From Rhodanobacter sp. B04 (GTDB lineage Bacteria > Pseudomonadota > Gammaproteobacteria > Xanthomonadales > Rhodanobacteraceae), in contig NZ_MUNV01000026.1 of assembly GCF_002001125.1 (NCBI RefSeq), forward strand, positions 1 to 64,000: 64,000 nucleotides of DNA, written 5' to 3'. Shown piece after piece: positions 38,076 through 46,387 of this stretch (positions are counted from its first letter, which is position 1; the number at the start of each line of letters is the position of its first letter). The notes beneath the pieces were generated by a model that did not search any database, was not told the origin of the DNA, and saw only the letters and a list, made by a program, of their open reading frames with translations. A program made the position numbers and the translations under genes.

Positions 38076-39032
38076 ATGATCGAAACCGACCAGCTCACCC
38101 GATGCTATGGCAACCTGACCGCGGTGGATGCACTGAGCATCCGCGTCGAACCGGGTCAGGTGCTGGGCCTGCTGGGACCCAACGGCGCGGGGAAATCCAC
38201 CGCGATGCGCATGATCGCCGGGTTCCTGGTGCCTACCTCGGGCACGGCGCGGGTCTGCGGGCACGATGTGGTGCGTGAACCTTTGCAGGCAAAACGCGCG
38301 CTGGGTTATCTGCCCGAAGGCGCACCGAGCTACGGCGAGCTGACGGTGCGCGAGTTCCTGCAGTTCATCGTTCGCATGCGCGGCTTCAGGCCGGATGTCG
38401 GTTTCCGTCGTTTCGACGAAGTGGTGCACCGGCTGCAGCTGGAGGAGGTGCTGGGCCTATGCATCGACACCTTGTCAAAAGGCTTGCGCCGGCGCGTCGG
38501 ACTGGCCCAGGCGATCCTGCACGATCCGCCGGTGCTGATGCTGGACGAGCCCACCGACGGTCTGGATCCGAACCAGAAACACGCGGTGCGCCAGCTGATC
38601 GACGTGATGGCGCGCGAGCGCACGATCCTGATCTCCACCCATCTGCTGGAAGAGGTGCATGCGCTGTGCAACCGCGTGGTGATCATCGCCCGCGGCAAGC
38701 TGATGGCGGATGCCACCCCGGCCGAACTGGAGCAGCGTTCGCGCTACCACGGCGCGGTGTCGTTCAGTGCGCCAGGCAGCGGCATGTCGCAGGAGATGCT
38801 GGGTCGCTTGCCGCAGGTGGCGGCGATCGAGGTGGATCCGCTGGATGGCCGCATCACGGTGTTCCCGAAGCCTGGCGAGCGCATCCTTGACGCCGTCGAA
38901 CAGCTGCTGCGCGAGCAGGGGCTGGAAGTCTCGGAGATCCAGCTCGAGCGTGGCCGGCTGGACGAGGTGTTCCGGCAGATAACAACCGATGCTGGCCGCC
39001 ATGCCGGCGTGGCGGCAGGAGGCCGGGCATGA
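38076..39032 (+). CDS. ABC transporter ATP-binding protein, GldA-like
   Basis: A 318-residue ABC ATPase: Walker A GPNGAGKS (34-41), signature LSKGLRRRVGLAQ, Walker B VLMLDEPTDGLD and H-loop STHLLEE, then a C-terminal domain of about 100 residues typical of ABC-2/GldA ATPases. ATG 38076 is used; an upstream in-frame start at 37983 has no homologous sequence. It overlaps the permease gene by four bases. First gene of a three-gene operon. Confidence 0.93.
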   Translation: MIETDQLTRCYGNLTAVDALSIRVEPGQVLGLLGPNGAGKSTAMRMIAGFLVPTSGTARVCGHDVVREPLQAKRALGYLPEGAPSYGELTVREFLQFIVRMRGFRPDVGFRRFDEVVHRLQLEEVLGLCIDTLSKGLRRRVGLAQAILHDPPVLMLDEPTDGLDPNQKHAVRQLIDVMARERTILISTHLLEEVHALCNRVVIIARGKLMADATPAELEQRSRYHGAVSFSAPGSGMSQEMLGRLPQVAAIEVDPLDGRITVFPKPGERILDAVEQLLREQGLEVSEIQLERGRLDEVFRQITTDAGRHAGVAAGGRA

Positions 39033-39763
39033 GTCAGCTGGGCGCGGTGATGCGACGCGAGTTGCGCAGCTATTTCGTGACGCCGGTGGCCTATGTATTC
39101 CTGGTGATCTTTCTGGTGCTGGCCGGCATCCTCACGTTCTACGCCGGCGACTTCTACGAGCGGGGACAGGCCGACCTGCAGCCGTTTTTCGTGATGCATC
39201 CCTGGCTGTACCTGATCCTGGTGCCGGCGTTGACCATGCGCATGTGGGCGGAGGAGACCAGGGGGGGTACGCTGGAGCTGCTGCTGACCCTGCCGATCAC
39301 GCTGTGGCAGGCGATGCTGGGCAAGTTTCTGGCGGCGTGGCTGTTCATCGGGCTGGCGCTGGTGCTGACGTTTCCGATCTGGATCACCGTCAACTATCTG
39401 GGCTCGCCGGACAACGGCGTGATCCTGGCCGGCTATCTCGGCAGCTGGCTGATGGCCGGCACCTTCATCGCGATCGGTGCCTGCCTGTCGGCGCTGACCC
39501 GCAGCCAGGTGGTGGCCTTCATCCTGACCGCGCTGGTCTGCGTGTTGCTGATCCTGGCCGGGCAACCGCAGGTGCTGGATTTCTTCCAGGGCACCCTGCC
39601 GCGCAAGCTGGTCAATGGCGTGGCGCATCTGTCCATGCTGCGGCATTTCGAGGCGATCGCGCGCGGCGTGCTCGATGTGCGCGACCTGCTGTACTTCCTG
39701 CTCAGCACGATCGGCTGGCTGCTCGCCGGCGTGCTGCTGCTCGACCTGAAACGGACGCGTTGA
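39029..39763 (+). CDS. ABC-2 type permease, GldF-like
   Basis: A 244-residue membrane protein with six predicted helices. It opens GAVMRRELRSYFVTPVAYVFLVIFL and contains LTMRMWAEETRGGTLELLLTLPI, the ABC-2 permease hallmark of GldF/NosY-like proteins. Overlaps the ATPase gene (ATGA) and is followed after three bases by the GldG-like gene. Substrate unknown. Confidence 0.92.
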   Translation: MSQLGAVMRRELRSYFVTPVAYVFLVIFLVLAGILTFYAGDFYERGQADLQPFFVMHPWLYLILVPALTMRMWAEETRGGTLELLLTLPITLWQAMLGKFLAAWLFIGLALVLTFPIWITVNYLGSPDNGVILAGYLGSWLMAGTFIAIGACLSALTRSQVVAFILTALVCVLLILAGQPQVLDFFQGTLPRKLVNGVAHLSMLRHFEAIARGVLDVRDLLYFLLSTIGWLLAGVLLLDLKRTR

Positions 39764-39766
39764 CGC

Positions 39767-41668
39767 ATGCCCCGCCTGCGCCTGCCACCTGTGTTTTCCG
39801 TTCCGCTGCAACTGACCCGGCGCGGCGCGCTGTATGCGGGGCTGATGCTGCTGGTGCTGGTGTTCGTGCCGTTGATCGTGGTCAGCAGCCGCTGGCTGCA
39901 CGCGTCGCGGATCGATCTCACCACCGACAAGCTGTACACGCTGACGCCGGGCACGCTGCAGATCGTCGACACGCTGCAGCGGCCGCTGCGGCTGACCCTG
40001 TATTTCTCCGAGCACGCCACCCGCGACCTGCCGCAGCTGCGCAGCTACGAGCAACGGGTGAACGAGATGCTGCAGGAGATGGTGGCGCGCTCGCATGGCC
40101 GCATCCGGCTGCAGGTGATCGATCCGGTGCCGTATTCCGACGACGAGGCCAGCGCCGAAGGCGGCGGCCTGACCGCCGCCAATGGCGGCAGCAACGGCGA
40201 GCGGGTGTTCTTCGGACTGGCCGGCAGCGCCACGGTCGCCAGTACCGATGGCGAGACGGTGGAGAAGACGCTGGCGATTCCGTTCTTCGATCCGGCGCGC
40301 GAGACGTTTCTCGAATACGACATCGCCAAGCTGCTGTACGAGCTGAACCAGGCCAGCAAGCCGCCGATCGGTGTGGTCAGTGCGTTGCCGGTCGCAGGCA
40401 ATCCGGCGCTAGGCCAGCCCGTGTGGACGGCGATAAAGCAGCTCGATCAGTTGTTCGACATGAGGATGCTCGATGCGGCCACGCTGAAACATGTCGACGA
40501 CGGCATCAAGGTGCTGCTGCTGATCCATCCCAAGCAGTTGACGCTCGATGCGCAGTATGCGATCGACCAGTATGTGCTGCGTGGCGGTCATCTGGCGGTA
40601 TTCGTCGATCCGGATGCGGAGCTCGACGCCACGCCGTACGCCGCCGAAAGTCCGACGTTTCCCGATCACAGCTCGGATCTTCCGCACCTGTTCGCCGCGT
40701 GGGGTGTGCTGTACGACCCGCGCAAGGTGGTACTCGATCGTTCCCGCGCACTGCAGATCGAACTGGCCGGCAGCAGCCTCAACCATCCGGCGATGCTCGA
40801 TCTTGGCGCGCAGGAGCTCAACCGCAACGATGCCATCACCGCCAGCCTGCAGCGCATCAATGTCTCCAGTGCCGGTTATTTCGACCTTGCCGCGGACGCG
40901 CATACGCGGCTGATACCGCTGCTGCAGAGTACCGCCGAGGCAGAGGTGGTGCCCACCCAACGCGTGCTGGACGCAAGCAATGACCCGGGCTCGCTGTTGC
41001 AGGGTTACCAGCCGGACAATGTGCACTACGTGCTGGCGGCGCGCCTGCGCGGCACCTTCAACAGCGCGTTTCCCGAGCGCGCCGGCGAGGCGGGGCACCT
41101 GGCCCAGTCCGCGCCGAATGCCGAGGTGATCCTGGTCGCCGATACCGACCTGCTCAGCGACCGGCTGTGGGTGGAGCCGCAGACCATGCTCGGCCAGACG
41201 ATGATGCAGGCCTTCGCCAACAATGGCGACTTTCTCACCAACCTGGTGGACAACCTCAACGGTTCCTCGGCACTGCTGTCGATCCGCGGCCGTTCCACTT
41301 CGCAGCGTCCATTCACGCGGGTGGATGCGCTGCGCAACGTGGCCGACCAGAAATTCCTGCAGAAGGAACATGAGCTGGAGCAGGAGCTGGCCGAGACCCG
41401 GCGCCGGCTGGATGAGCTGCAGCCGTCCAAGGGCAGCCATGGCAGCGCGGTCTCCGCCGAGCAGCGGCAGGAGATCGAGCAGTTCCGTCAACGCCAGCTC
41501 GCGATCAACCAGGAGCTGCGCGAAGTGCAGCATCAGCTCAACGCGGAGATCGATGCACTCGGCCTGCGCGTGAAATTCATCAATATCGTGCTGGTGCCGG
41601 TGCTGGTGGTGCTGATCGGGCTCCTCTACGGCTGGCGTCGCAGCCGGTTCAGCCGCCGGCGCAGGTGA
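39767..41668 (+). CDS. GldG-like ABC transporter auxiliary protein
   Basis: A 633-residue protein with a transmembrane helix near residues 20-42, a large extracytoplasmic domain (SRIDLTTDKLYTLTPGTLQI at its start, YDIAKLLYELNQASKPPIGVVSALP in the middle) and a C-terminal coiled-coil (about 545-605) before a final helix and a basic tail. This is the DUF4350/GldG-type auxiliary subunit. In Bacteroidetes GldAFG supports gliding; in proteobacteria the ATPase/permease/GldG trio occurs without motility and its cargo is unknown. Confidence 0.9.
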   Translation: MPRLRLPPVFSVPLQLTRRGALYAGLMLLVLVFVPLIVVSSRWLHASRIDLTTDKLYTLTPGTLQIVDTLQRPLRLTLYFSEHATRDLPQLRSYEQRVNEMLQEMVARSHGRIRLQVIDPVPYSDDEASAEGGGLTAANGGSNGERVFFGLAGSATVASTDGETVEKTLAIPFFDPARETFLEYDIAKLLYELNQASKPPIGVVSALPVAGNPALGQPVWTAIKQLDQLFDMRMLDAATLKHVDDGIKVLLLIHPKQLTLDAQYAIDQYVLRGGHLAVFVDPDAELDATPYAAESPTFPDHSSDLPHLFAAWGVLYDPRKVVLDRSRALQIELAGSSLNHPAMLDLGAQELNRNDAITASLQRINVSSAGYFDLAADAHTRLIPLLQSTAEAEVVPTQRVLDASNDPGSLLQGYQPDNVHYVLAARLRGTFNSAFPERAGEAGHLAQSAPNAEVILVADTDLLSDRLWVEPQTMLGQTMMQAFANNGDFLTNLVDNLNGSSALLSIRGRSTSQRPFTRVDALRNVADQKFLQKEHELEQELAETRRRLDELQPSKGSHGSAVSAEQRQEIEQFRQRQLAINQELREVQHQLNAEIDALGLRVKFINIVLVPVLVVLIGLLYGWRRSRFSRRRR

Positions 41669-41800
41669 TGGCGCCGGTCGGCCGGAGCATGCCGGCGTCA
41701 ATCTGCCGCAAGGCAGGCGGCGTGCGCGGCATTATGCTGGAGCGTTGCGGGGTTTCGAGCCGAAGTTCCGGCCCGGATGGGTCGCTGGTGCGCTGACGTG

Positions 41801-42676
41801 ATGGCAACGTTGTTGAAATGGCTGGTGCCGTGGGAGTTCTCGTGGGTATTTCTCGCGATCTTCCTGTCGACCTGCGTGCTCTACGCACGCGGCAGTCGCC
41901 GGCTCTCGGTGAGCTTCGGTCGCAAGCTGGCGTTCTGGACCGGCATGGCGATCATCTACCTGTCGCTGCAGACCTATCTGGACTACTACGCCGAGCATGA
42001 GTTCTTCATGCACCGCATCCAGCAACTGCTGCTGCATCACCTGACCCCCTTGCTGATCGTTGCCACCTACCCGGCCACGGTATTGCGGGCCGGGCTACCG
42101 CTGGCGTGGCGCGTGCGCGTACTGCGGCCGGTGCAGCGATCGTGGCCATGGCGCCTGATCAGCGCGGTGATCCTGAACCCGCTGCTGGCCACGCTGCTGT
42201 TCGTCGTGTTCGTGCTGATCTGGCTGATCCCGTCGCTGCAGACACTGGCGATGCTGGACTGGCGGATCTACCGCTTCATGAACTGGACGATGCTGATCAG
42301 CGGGTTCGCCTACTGGTCGCTGGTGCTCGATCACCGGCCGCATCCGCCAGGACGGATGACCGCCGGTTTGCGGGTGTTGTCGCCGGCGGTCACCATGACG
42401 CCGCAGATCCTCGCCGGCGCCATCGTCACGTTTTCCAAGACGGATCTGTACCCGATCTTCGAGATCTGCGGTCGCGCGTTCACCTTCAACGTGCTGACCG
42501 GTCAACTGATCGGCGGCGTGATCACCTGGGTGCCGGCAGCCCTGATCGAGTCGATCGGTGGGTTGCTGGCGCTGCGTCAGTGGCTGCGGCTGTCGCGCAA
42601 CGGGCGGCTGCCACGCAGCCTGCCGCGGCGGCGTCCGGCAGCGCACGCGGCGGTCGATGCGATCGCACCGGACTGA
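41801..42676 (+). CDS. Cytochrome c oxidase assembly factor, CtaG/caa3 type
   Basis: A 291-residue membrane protein with about seven helices. Family features: YYAEHEFFMHRIQQLLLHHLTPLL with conserved His residues, the GMAIIYLSLQTYLDYYA helix and PAVTMTPQILAGAIVTFSKTDLYP. The caa3_CtaG family helps copper insertion into cytochrome oxidase. ATG 41801 is chosen over 41777. It converges on the PCuAC and SCO genes, which encode further copper-delivery factors. Confidence 0.88.
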   Translation: MATLLKWLVPWEFSWVFLAIFLSTCVLYARGSRRLSVSFGRKLAFWTGMAIIYLSLQTYLDYYAEHEFFMHRIQQLLLHHLTPLLIVATYPATVLRAGLPLAWRVRVLRPVQRSWPWRLISAVILNPLLATLLFVVFVLIWLIPSLQTLAMLDWRIYRFMNWTMLISGFAYWSLVLDHRPHPPGRMTAGLRVLSPAVTMTPQILAGAIVTFSKTDLYPIFEICGRAFTFNVLTGQLIGGVITWVPAALIESIGGLLALRQWLRLSRNGRLPRSLPRRRPAAHAAVDAIAPD

Positions 42677-42689
42677 TCGGCAGCGTGGG

Positions 42690-43208
42690 TCAGTGGCCCG
42701 CCTGTGGCATCGCGGCGTGATCCATCGATTTCATGCCCATGGCCGGCATGGCGCGATCTTCGCCGGCATCCACGGCATTCGCCGGGCGTGCGAGGAAATC
42801 GGCAGGCAGGGTGCTGCCATCGGTGAACTGGAGGATCAGCCTGACCGAGTCGCCAGGCTGCACCGGCCGCGTCGGTTTCATCAGCATCAGGTGATAGCCG
42901 GCTGGGGCCAGCACGGCCGAACCATGGGCCGGAACGCTCAGCGAGTCGACCATCGCCATGCGGCTCATGCCGCCTTCGCTGGAACTCCGGTGCAGCATCA
43001 CCTCGCCGTACGTCGTACTGTGCGCGCCGCTCAGCGCGGCCGCCATGTCGCCATCGTTGGATAGCGTGACATAGGCGCCCGCAGGCAGGTTGCCTGGCAA
43101 CACGCGGATCCAGGCGTGGCTGGCATGGACGTGCTCGGCCGCGCTGGCATGCGCGCCACCGGTCAGCAACAGGCCGGCGAGCAGGAACGACAAGCGGCGT
43201 GCCCTCAT
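42690..43208 (-). CDS. Periplasmic copper chaperone PCu(A)C
   Basis: A 172-residue protein with a signal peptide (cleavage about residue 24, after SAA). The PCuAC domain has HAWIRVLPGNLPAGAYVTLSN, the copper ligand motif MLHRSS with downstream Met residues (GMSRMAM), and HLMLMKPT. The Met/His-rich tail (MPAMGMKSMDHAAMPQAGH) may add copper sites. It delivers Cu(I) to the CuA site of cytochrome oxidase. Its ATG overlaps the SCO stop by four bases. Confidence 0.92.
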   Translation of the reverse strand: MRARRLSFLLAGLLLTGGAHASAAEHVHASHAWIRVLPGNLPAGAYVTLSNDGDMAAALSGAHSTTYGEVMLHRSSSEGGMSRMAMVDSLSVPAHGSAVLAPAGYHLMLMKPTRPVQPGDSVRLILQFTDGSTLPADFLARPANAVDAGEDRAMPAMGMKSMDHAAMPQAGH

Positions 43209-43822
43209 GGCGTGGCTCCGGTGCTGAGCAGCAGGTGCAGGTCATGCACGATGTCATCCTGCGAGGCTGCCGGTGTGGCCAGCGCGCGTGCGCGGCCGTC
43301 ACGGTCGAACAGATAGATGGCCGAACCGTGGCTGACCTCGTAGTTGCCGTCGGTGCTGGCCGGCTCGCGGGTGAATGACGAACGGTAGCGCTTGACCAGC
43401 GCCTCGACCATGCGCGGGCTGCCGGTGAGCCCAACCGCGCGTGGATCGAAGGCATTGACGTAGGCATGCATCACGTCCGGCGTGTCGCGGGTCGGGTCGA
43501 CGCTGACGAACAGAATGCGCGCGCCATCGGCCAGTGGCCCCAGCCGCTGCATCACCACATGCAGGTGCGCCAGGGTCAGCGGGCAGACATCCGGGCAATG
43601 GGTATAGCCGAAATACAGCAGCACCACCTTGCCGCGATAGTCGGCGCCGCTGACCGCCTTGCCGTGATCGTCAGTGAGCTTGAAATCGAGGTCGGGCATG
43701 TGGCCGCTGACATTGGTCAGCCGCAGCGGCAACGGCTCGCTGCGTTGGCAGCCGCCGAGCAGCAAGCCGGTGGCAAGCAGCAGCAAGAGCAGGGCGATGC
43801 GCAGTGGATGGCGGGGCTTCAT
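43205..43822 (-). CDS. SCO1/SenC family copper-binding lipoprotein
   Basis: A 205-residue protein with a lipoprotein signal (LLLLLATGLLLGGC; the Cys lies near residue 25) and the thioredoxin fold. The copper site is complete: C-P-D-V-C-P in FGYTHCPDVCPLTL and the later His in YEVSHGSAIYLFD. SCO proteins pass copper to, or reduce, the CuA centre of cytochrome oxidase. ATG 43822 is chosen over 43855. Forms an operon with PCuAC. Confidence 0.93.
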   Translation of the reverse strand: MKPRHPLRIALLLLLLATGLLLGGCQRSEPLPLRLTNVSGHMPDLDFKLTDDHGKAVSGADYRGKVVLLYFGYTHCPDVCPLTLAHLHVVMQRLGPLADGARILFVSVDPTRDTPDVMHAYVNAFDPRAVGLTGSPRMVEALVKRYRSSFTREPASTDGNYEVSHGSAIYLFDRDGRARALATPAASQDDIVHDLHLLLSTGATP

Positions 43823-43900
43823 GCGAGAATCCGGAATCTTCAAGCGATCAAGCATACGACAGCGGCTGCGGCAGGGGTTCGGCCGCCGGAGAATTCACTG

Positions 43901-44281
43901 ATGCTGCGACAACCTGTCAGTACCCGCGTCGGCCTGCTGGCCGGCGCTGCCGGAGCCAGCGCCGTGTTGCTTGGGGCGTTTGGCGCGCACGCCTTGCGTG
44001 GCGTACTCGACGAACATGCCGGCGATCTGTGGCGCACCGCGGTGAACTACCACGCCTGGCATGCACTGGCGCTGGTGCTTGCCATCGGGCTTGGTCGTGG
44101 CCGCAGCGGCCGTTTCGCGATGGCGGCTTTCGCACTCGGCATCGTGCTGTTCAGCGGCAGCCTGTATGCGCTGGCCTTGGGCGCGCCACGCTGGACCGGC
44201 ATCATCACCCCGTTCGGCGGGGTGGCCTTCATCAGCGGCTGGATCGCATTGGGCCTGTCGCTGCGCACCCGCGAGGAGTGA
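43901..44281 (+). CDS. DUF423 family membrane protein
   Basis: A 126-residue protein with four hydrophobic helices. The start GLLAGAAGASAVLLGAFGAHALRGVL and the end GIITPFGGVAFISGWIAL match the DUF423/YwdK family, of unknown function. GGAG lies upstream of ATG 43901. It is divergent from the SCO-PCuAC operon with an 78-bp gap. Confidence 0.88.
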   Translation: MLRQPVSTRVGLLAGAAGASAVLLGAFGAHALRGVLDEHAGDLWRTAVNYHAWHALALVLAIGLGRGRSGRFAMAAFALGIVLFSGSLYALALGAPRWTGIITPFGGVAFISGWIALGLSLRTREE

Positions 44282-44329
44282 TTCCGGCCCCGTCATTCGC
44301 CTGTCACGCCGTCGCGTCAGCATGCCGGC

Positions 44330-44692
44330 ATGAACTTCGCGACGATCCTGCGCGCCCATCCATGGCTGGCCGCCTCCGGCATGCTGGCCGGGCTGCTGGT
44401 GATCGTGCTGAATGGTTTCGGTCTGGTTCGCCCGTTGCCGGGGTCCGGTTCATTGATGCGCTGGCATGACGCCAGCCACGACTGGCTGCTGGTCGCCGAT
44501 GATCGGGCCAATCAGCTGATCGTCTACGACGCCACCGATGGACGGCCGTTGCAGCGGCTCGGCCCCAGTGCGGTGGGCGATGTCGCCGAACTGGCACAAC
44601 ACGATGGCCGCCTGTTCGTGATCGATGACGACGGCACGCGGAACGAACTCAAGCTGCCGCAGCTGAAGACGGTTGCCTCCAGCGCACCTTGA
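44330..44692 (+). CDS. Hypothetical protein with N-terminal membrane helix
   Basis: A 120-residue protein with one N-terminal hydrophobic helix (about 13-33) and a 75-residue soluble part whose short strands (WLLVADDRANQLIVYDATDG, LFVIDDDGT) look like two blades of a beta-propeller. It lies 48 bp after the DUF423 gene on the same strand and converges with the CPBP gene. No family recognised. Confidence 0.65.
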   Translation: MNFATILRAHPWLAASGMLAGLLVIVLNGFGLVRPLPGSGSLMRWHDASHDWLLVADDRANQLIVYDATDGRPLQRLGPSAVGDVAELAQHDGRLFVIDDDGTRNELKLPQLKTVASSAP

Positions 44693-44699
44693 TATCGCG

Positions 44700-45479
44700 T
44701 CAGAGGCTGGCCGCCAGCGGCAGCGCCACGTGCAATACCAGGTCGGCGCAGAAGTGCGCCAGCATCGCGTGCTCCAGCCCGTACTTCCAGAACAGCGTGC
44801 CGGTTACCAAGCCGACCAGCGCATTGAGCAGCACGATGCGGGCGATCGCGAACGGCGCGTGCGCGATGCCGATCGCGAACGCGGCCGGCAAGTGACCGGC
44901 GCCGAACAGCAGTGCGGCCAGCACGATCGCGACGACGAACATCCACGCCTGCGCCTGCTGCCGGTTGAGCCATGCCAGCAGCCACACGAACAGGCTGACC
45001 AGCAGCAAGCGGCATTCGGTCTCTTCGACGATGCCGCCATAGAACGAAGCCAGCGCACCGCGCCAGGCCGAACCGAAGGCTGTGCCGGTGCCGGCGGAAT
45101 GCCATGGTGCATGGATCCGGTCGATGCCGATCACCAGCAGCCCGGCCAGCACGCCGAGCATGGCAGCCAGCCACCAGCGCGCGCGCCGGGCAGGATCGCG
45201 CGGCTGGCGATAAATCCACGCGCGCAGCCAGGGCGCATCGAGTCCGTGCCGTGCGCCGAGGAACAGGCCCAGCCAGCCCAGCAGCCAGCACAGCACGCCT
45301 GCCTGCAGGGCCTGGGCCGGCAGCAGCAGCCATGGCGGTACGGGTGATGCAGCGAATTTCAGCGGCATCAAGGCGACCAGATAGGGGCTCAGCGCCAGCG
45401 TTGCCAGCATCGCGGCAAGACCAAGCCACAGCGCCAGCTTCAGGTGCGGTCCACGTATGGCCGGATCGGGCTGCGTCAT
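44700..45479 (-). CDS. CPBP family intramembrane glutamic protease
   Basis: A 259-residue protein with about eight hydrophobic helices. The CPBP (CAAX protease / bacteriocin-processing, ABI) motifs are visible: EETECRLLL (EExxxR), FGAGHLP with the second His, and HFCADLVLH. Such proteins cleave or bind membrane peptides. It starts eight bases after the DUF3887-like gene and is the last gene of the SPFH operon, which makes a role in membrane protein quality control or peptide processing plausible. Confidence 0.87.
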   Translation of the reverse strand: MTQPDPAIRGPHLKLALWLGLAAMLATLALSPYLVALMPLKFAASPVPPWLLLPAQALQAGVLCWLLGWLGLFLGARHGLDAPWLRAWIYRQPRDPARRARWWLAAMLGVLAGLLVIGIDRIHAPWHSAGTGTAFGSAWRGALASFYGGIVEETECRLLLVSLFVWLLAWLNRQQAQAWMFVVAIVLAALLFGAGHLPAAFAIGIAHAPFAIARIVLLNALVGLVTGTLFWKYGLEHAMLAHFCADLVLHVALPLAASL

Positions 45480-45487
45480 GCTGGCGC

Positions 45488-45865
45488 TCAGCGGTGGGGC
45501 TTGATGTAGAAACCGCCGATCCTGCCATCGGCATCACAGGCCACCTGCGCGTCGATCAGGTTCTGGCCGTAGTGCAGCGAAGTAATCACCAAGGCATGGC
45601 CATCCGCCTGACTGAGTCGAGGCGACTCACGTGTTCCACGCACACCAAATTGTTGTGCGACGGCAGGCCATATCCTGGCCAGCCGGTCGGCGCTTAGCCC
45701 GGCTTTCATGCGGTCGTCGAAGTCGGTGGTGGCTCCGGCGTAATCGCCCTTGTCCAGATGATCGAGCAGCCTGGTGGAGGTGGCCTGGCAATCGGCGCCG
45801 GCGGCGTGCGCCATGCCGGCGGCGAGGCCGAGTGCGATACAGGTCGTGCAGACGATTCTCTTCAT
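45488..45865 (-). CDS. Small secreted DUF3887-like protein
   Basis: A 125-residue protein with a signal peptide (cleavage after MAHA, about residue 22). The mature part has Cys27, LDHLDKGDYAGATTDFDDRMK, a helical pattern seen in DUF3887 and Tim44/NTF2-like folds, and LHYGQNLIDAQVACDADGRIGGFYIKP at the end. AGGAAGG precedes ATG 45865, so the longer frame to 46006 is rejected. Fifth gene of the SPFH operon. Confidence 0.75.
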   Translation of the reverse strand: MKRIVCTTCIALGLAAGMAHAAGADCQATSTRLLDHLDKGDYAGATTDFDDRMKAGLSADRLARIWPAVAQQFGVRGTRESPRLSQADGHALVITSLHYGQNLIDAQVACDADGRIGGFYIKPHR

Positions 45866-45893
45866 GACGGTTCCTTCCTCGGGATGACGCCGC

Positions 45894-46088
45894 TCAACGC
45901 GGCCGCTTGAAGTACAGCAGGGTAGGTTGTGCAGGGCCGACGCAGACGGCATTGACCAGTTCCCAGCCAAGCGCACCCTCGCGGTTGAGCGCGCTGATGG
46001 TTTCATCGTCCGTGGGCGTCAGGCTGAGCTTGAGGCCGCCGCCGCCGTGCTTCAGCGTCACGACCTTGTATTCCCATGTGGCTGTCAT
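45894..46088 (-). CDS. DUF4177-like small protein
   Basis: A 64-residue protein: WEYKVVTL at the start, LNREGALGWELVNAV in the middle and LLYFKRP at the end, the DUF4177 pattern of one alpha-beta unit. Between the RHH regulator (19 bp upstream) and the DUF3887-like gene (28 bp downstream). Function unknown. Confidence 0.8.
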   Translation of the reverse strand: MTATWEYKVVTLKHGGGGLKLSLTPTDDETISALNREGALGWELVNAVCVGPAQPTLLYFKRPR

Positions 46089-46107
46089 CGGGTGCCCCTG
46101 GTTACTC

Positions 46108-46299
46108 TCAGTGATTGTCGTCGTCGGCCGGCGGTGCGGCTTTTTCGGGTTTCAATCGGCCGTTCTTGCGCAGCGCCTCGCGCAGTACGTATTCGATCTG
46201 CGCATTGACGCTGCGCAGCTCGTCGTCGGACCAGCGCTGCATCGCATCGAGTACGGCCGCGCTGATGCGCAACGGGTAGGCTTTTTTATCGGAAGCCAT
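46108..46299 (-). CDS. Ribbon-helix-helix (Arc-type) DNA-binding protein
   Basis: A 63-residue protein with the Arc/MetJ pattern: a short strand KKAYPLRIS, then helix A ([14 protein letters not shown]), a turn and helix B ([16 protein letters not shown]), followed by an acidic/His tail. RHH dimers bind direct or inverted repeats with the strand in the major groove. There is no adjacent toxin gene. It lies inside the SPFH operon and is a natural candidate for binding the direct repeats at 47285-47304. Confidence 0.85.
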   Translation of the reverse strand: MASDKKAYPLRISAAVLDAMQRWSDDELRSVNAQIEYVLREALRKNGRLKPEKAAPPADDDNH

Positions 46300-46305
46300 G
46301 CGCGC

Positions 46306-46377
46306 TCAGTGCTGCCGGCGATGTCGCGCGATGCCGGCGGCGACTGCAATGGCGATGATGATGAGAATGGCGGCCAC
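46306..46377 (-). CDS. Putative 23-residue membrane micropeptide
   Basis: A GTG at 46377 with GAGGAG six bases upstream, the site overlapping the SPFH stop. It encodes one hydrophobic helix ([16 protein letters not shown]) followed by a basic tail ARHRRQH. The stop at 46306-46308 is six bases before the RHH start. The ribosome site, exact fit between two genes and membrane-like composition support it; it is too short for ordinary gene finders. Confidence 0.55.
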   Translation of the reverse strand: MAAILIIIAIAVAAGIARHRRQH

Positions 46378-46387
46378 GCGGTGCTCC

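Noticed and set aside
46108-46299. RHH protein as antitoxin of a toxin-antitoxin pair
   Set aside because: No toxin-size partner: neighbours are SPFH, a 23-residue helix and DUF4177. It fits better as an autoregulator.
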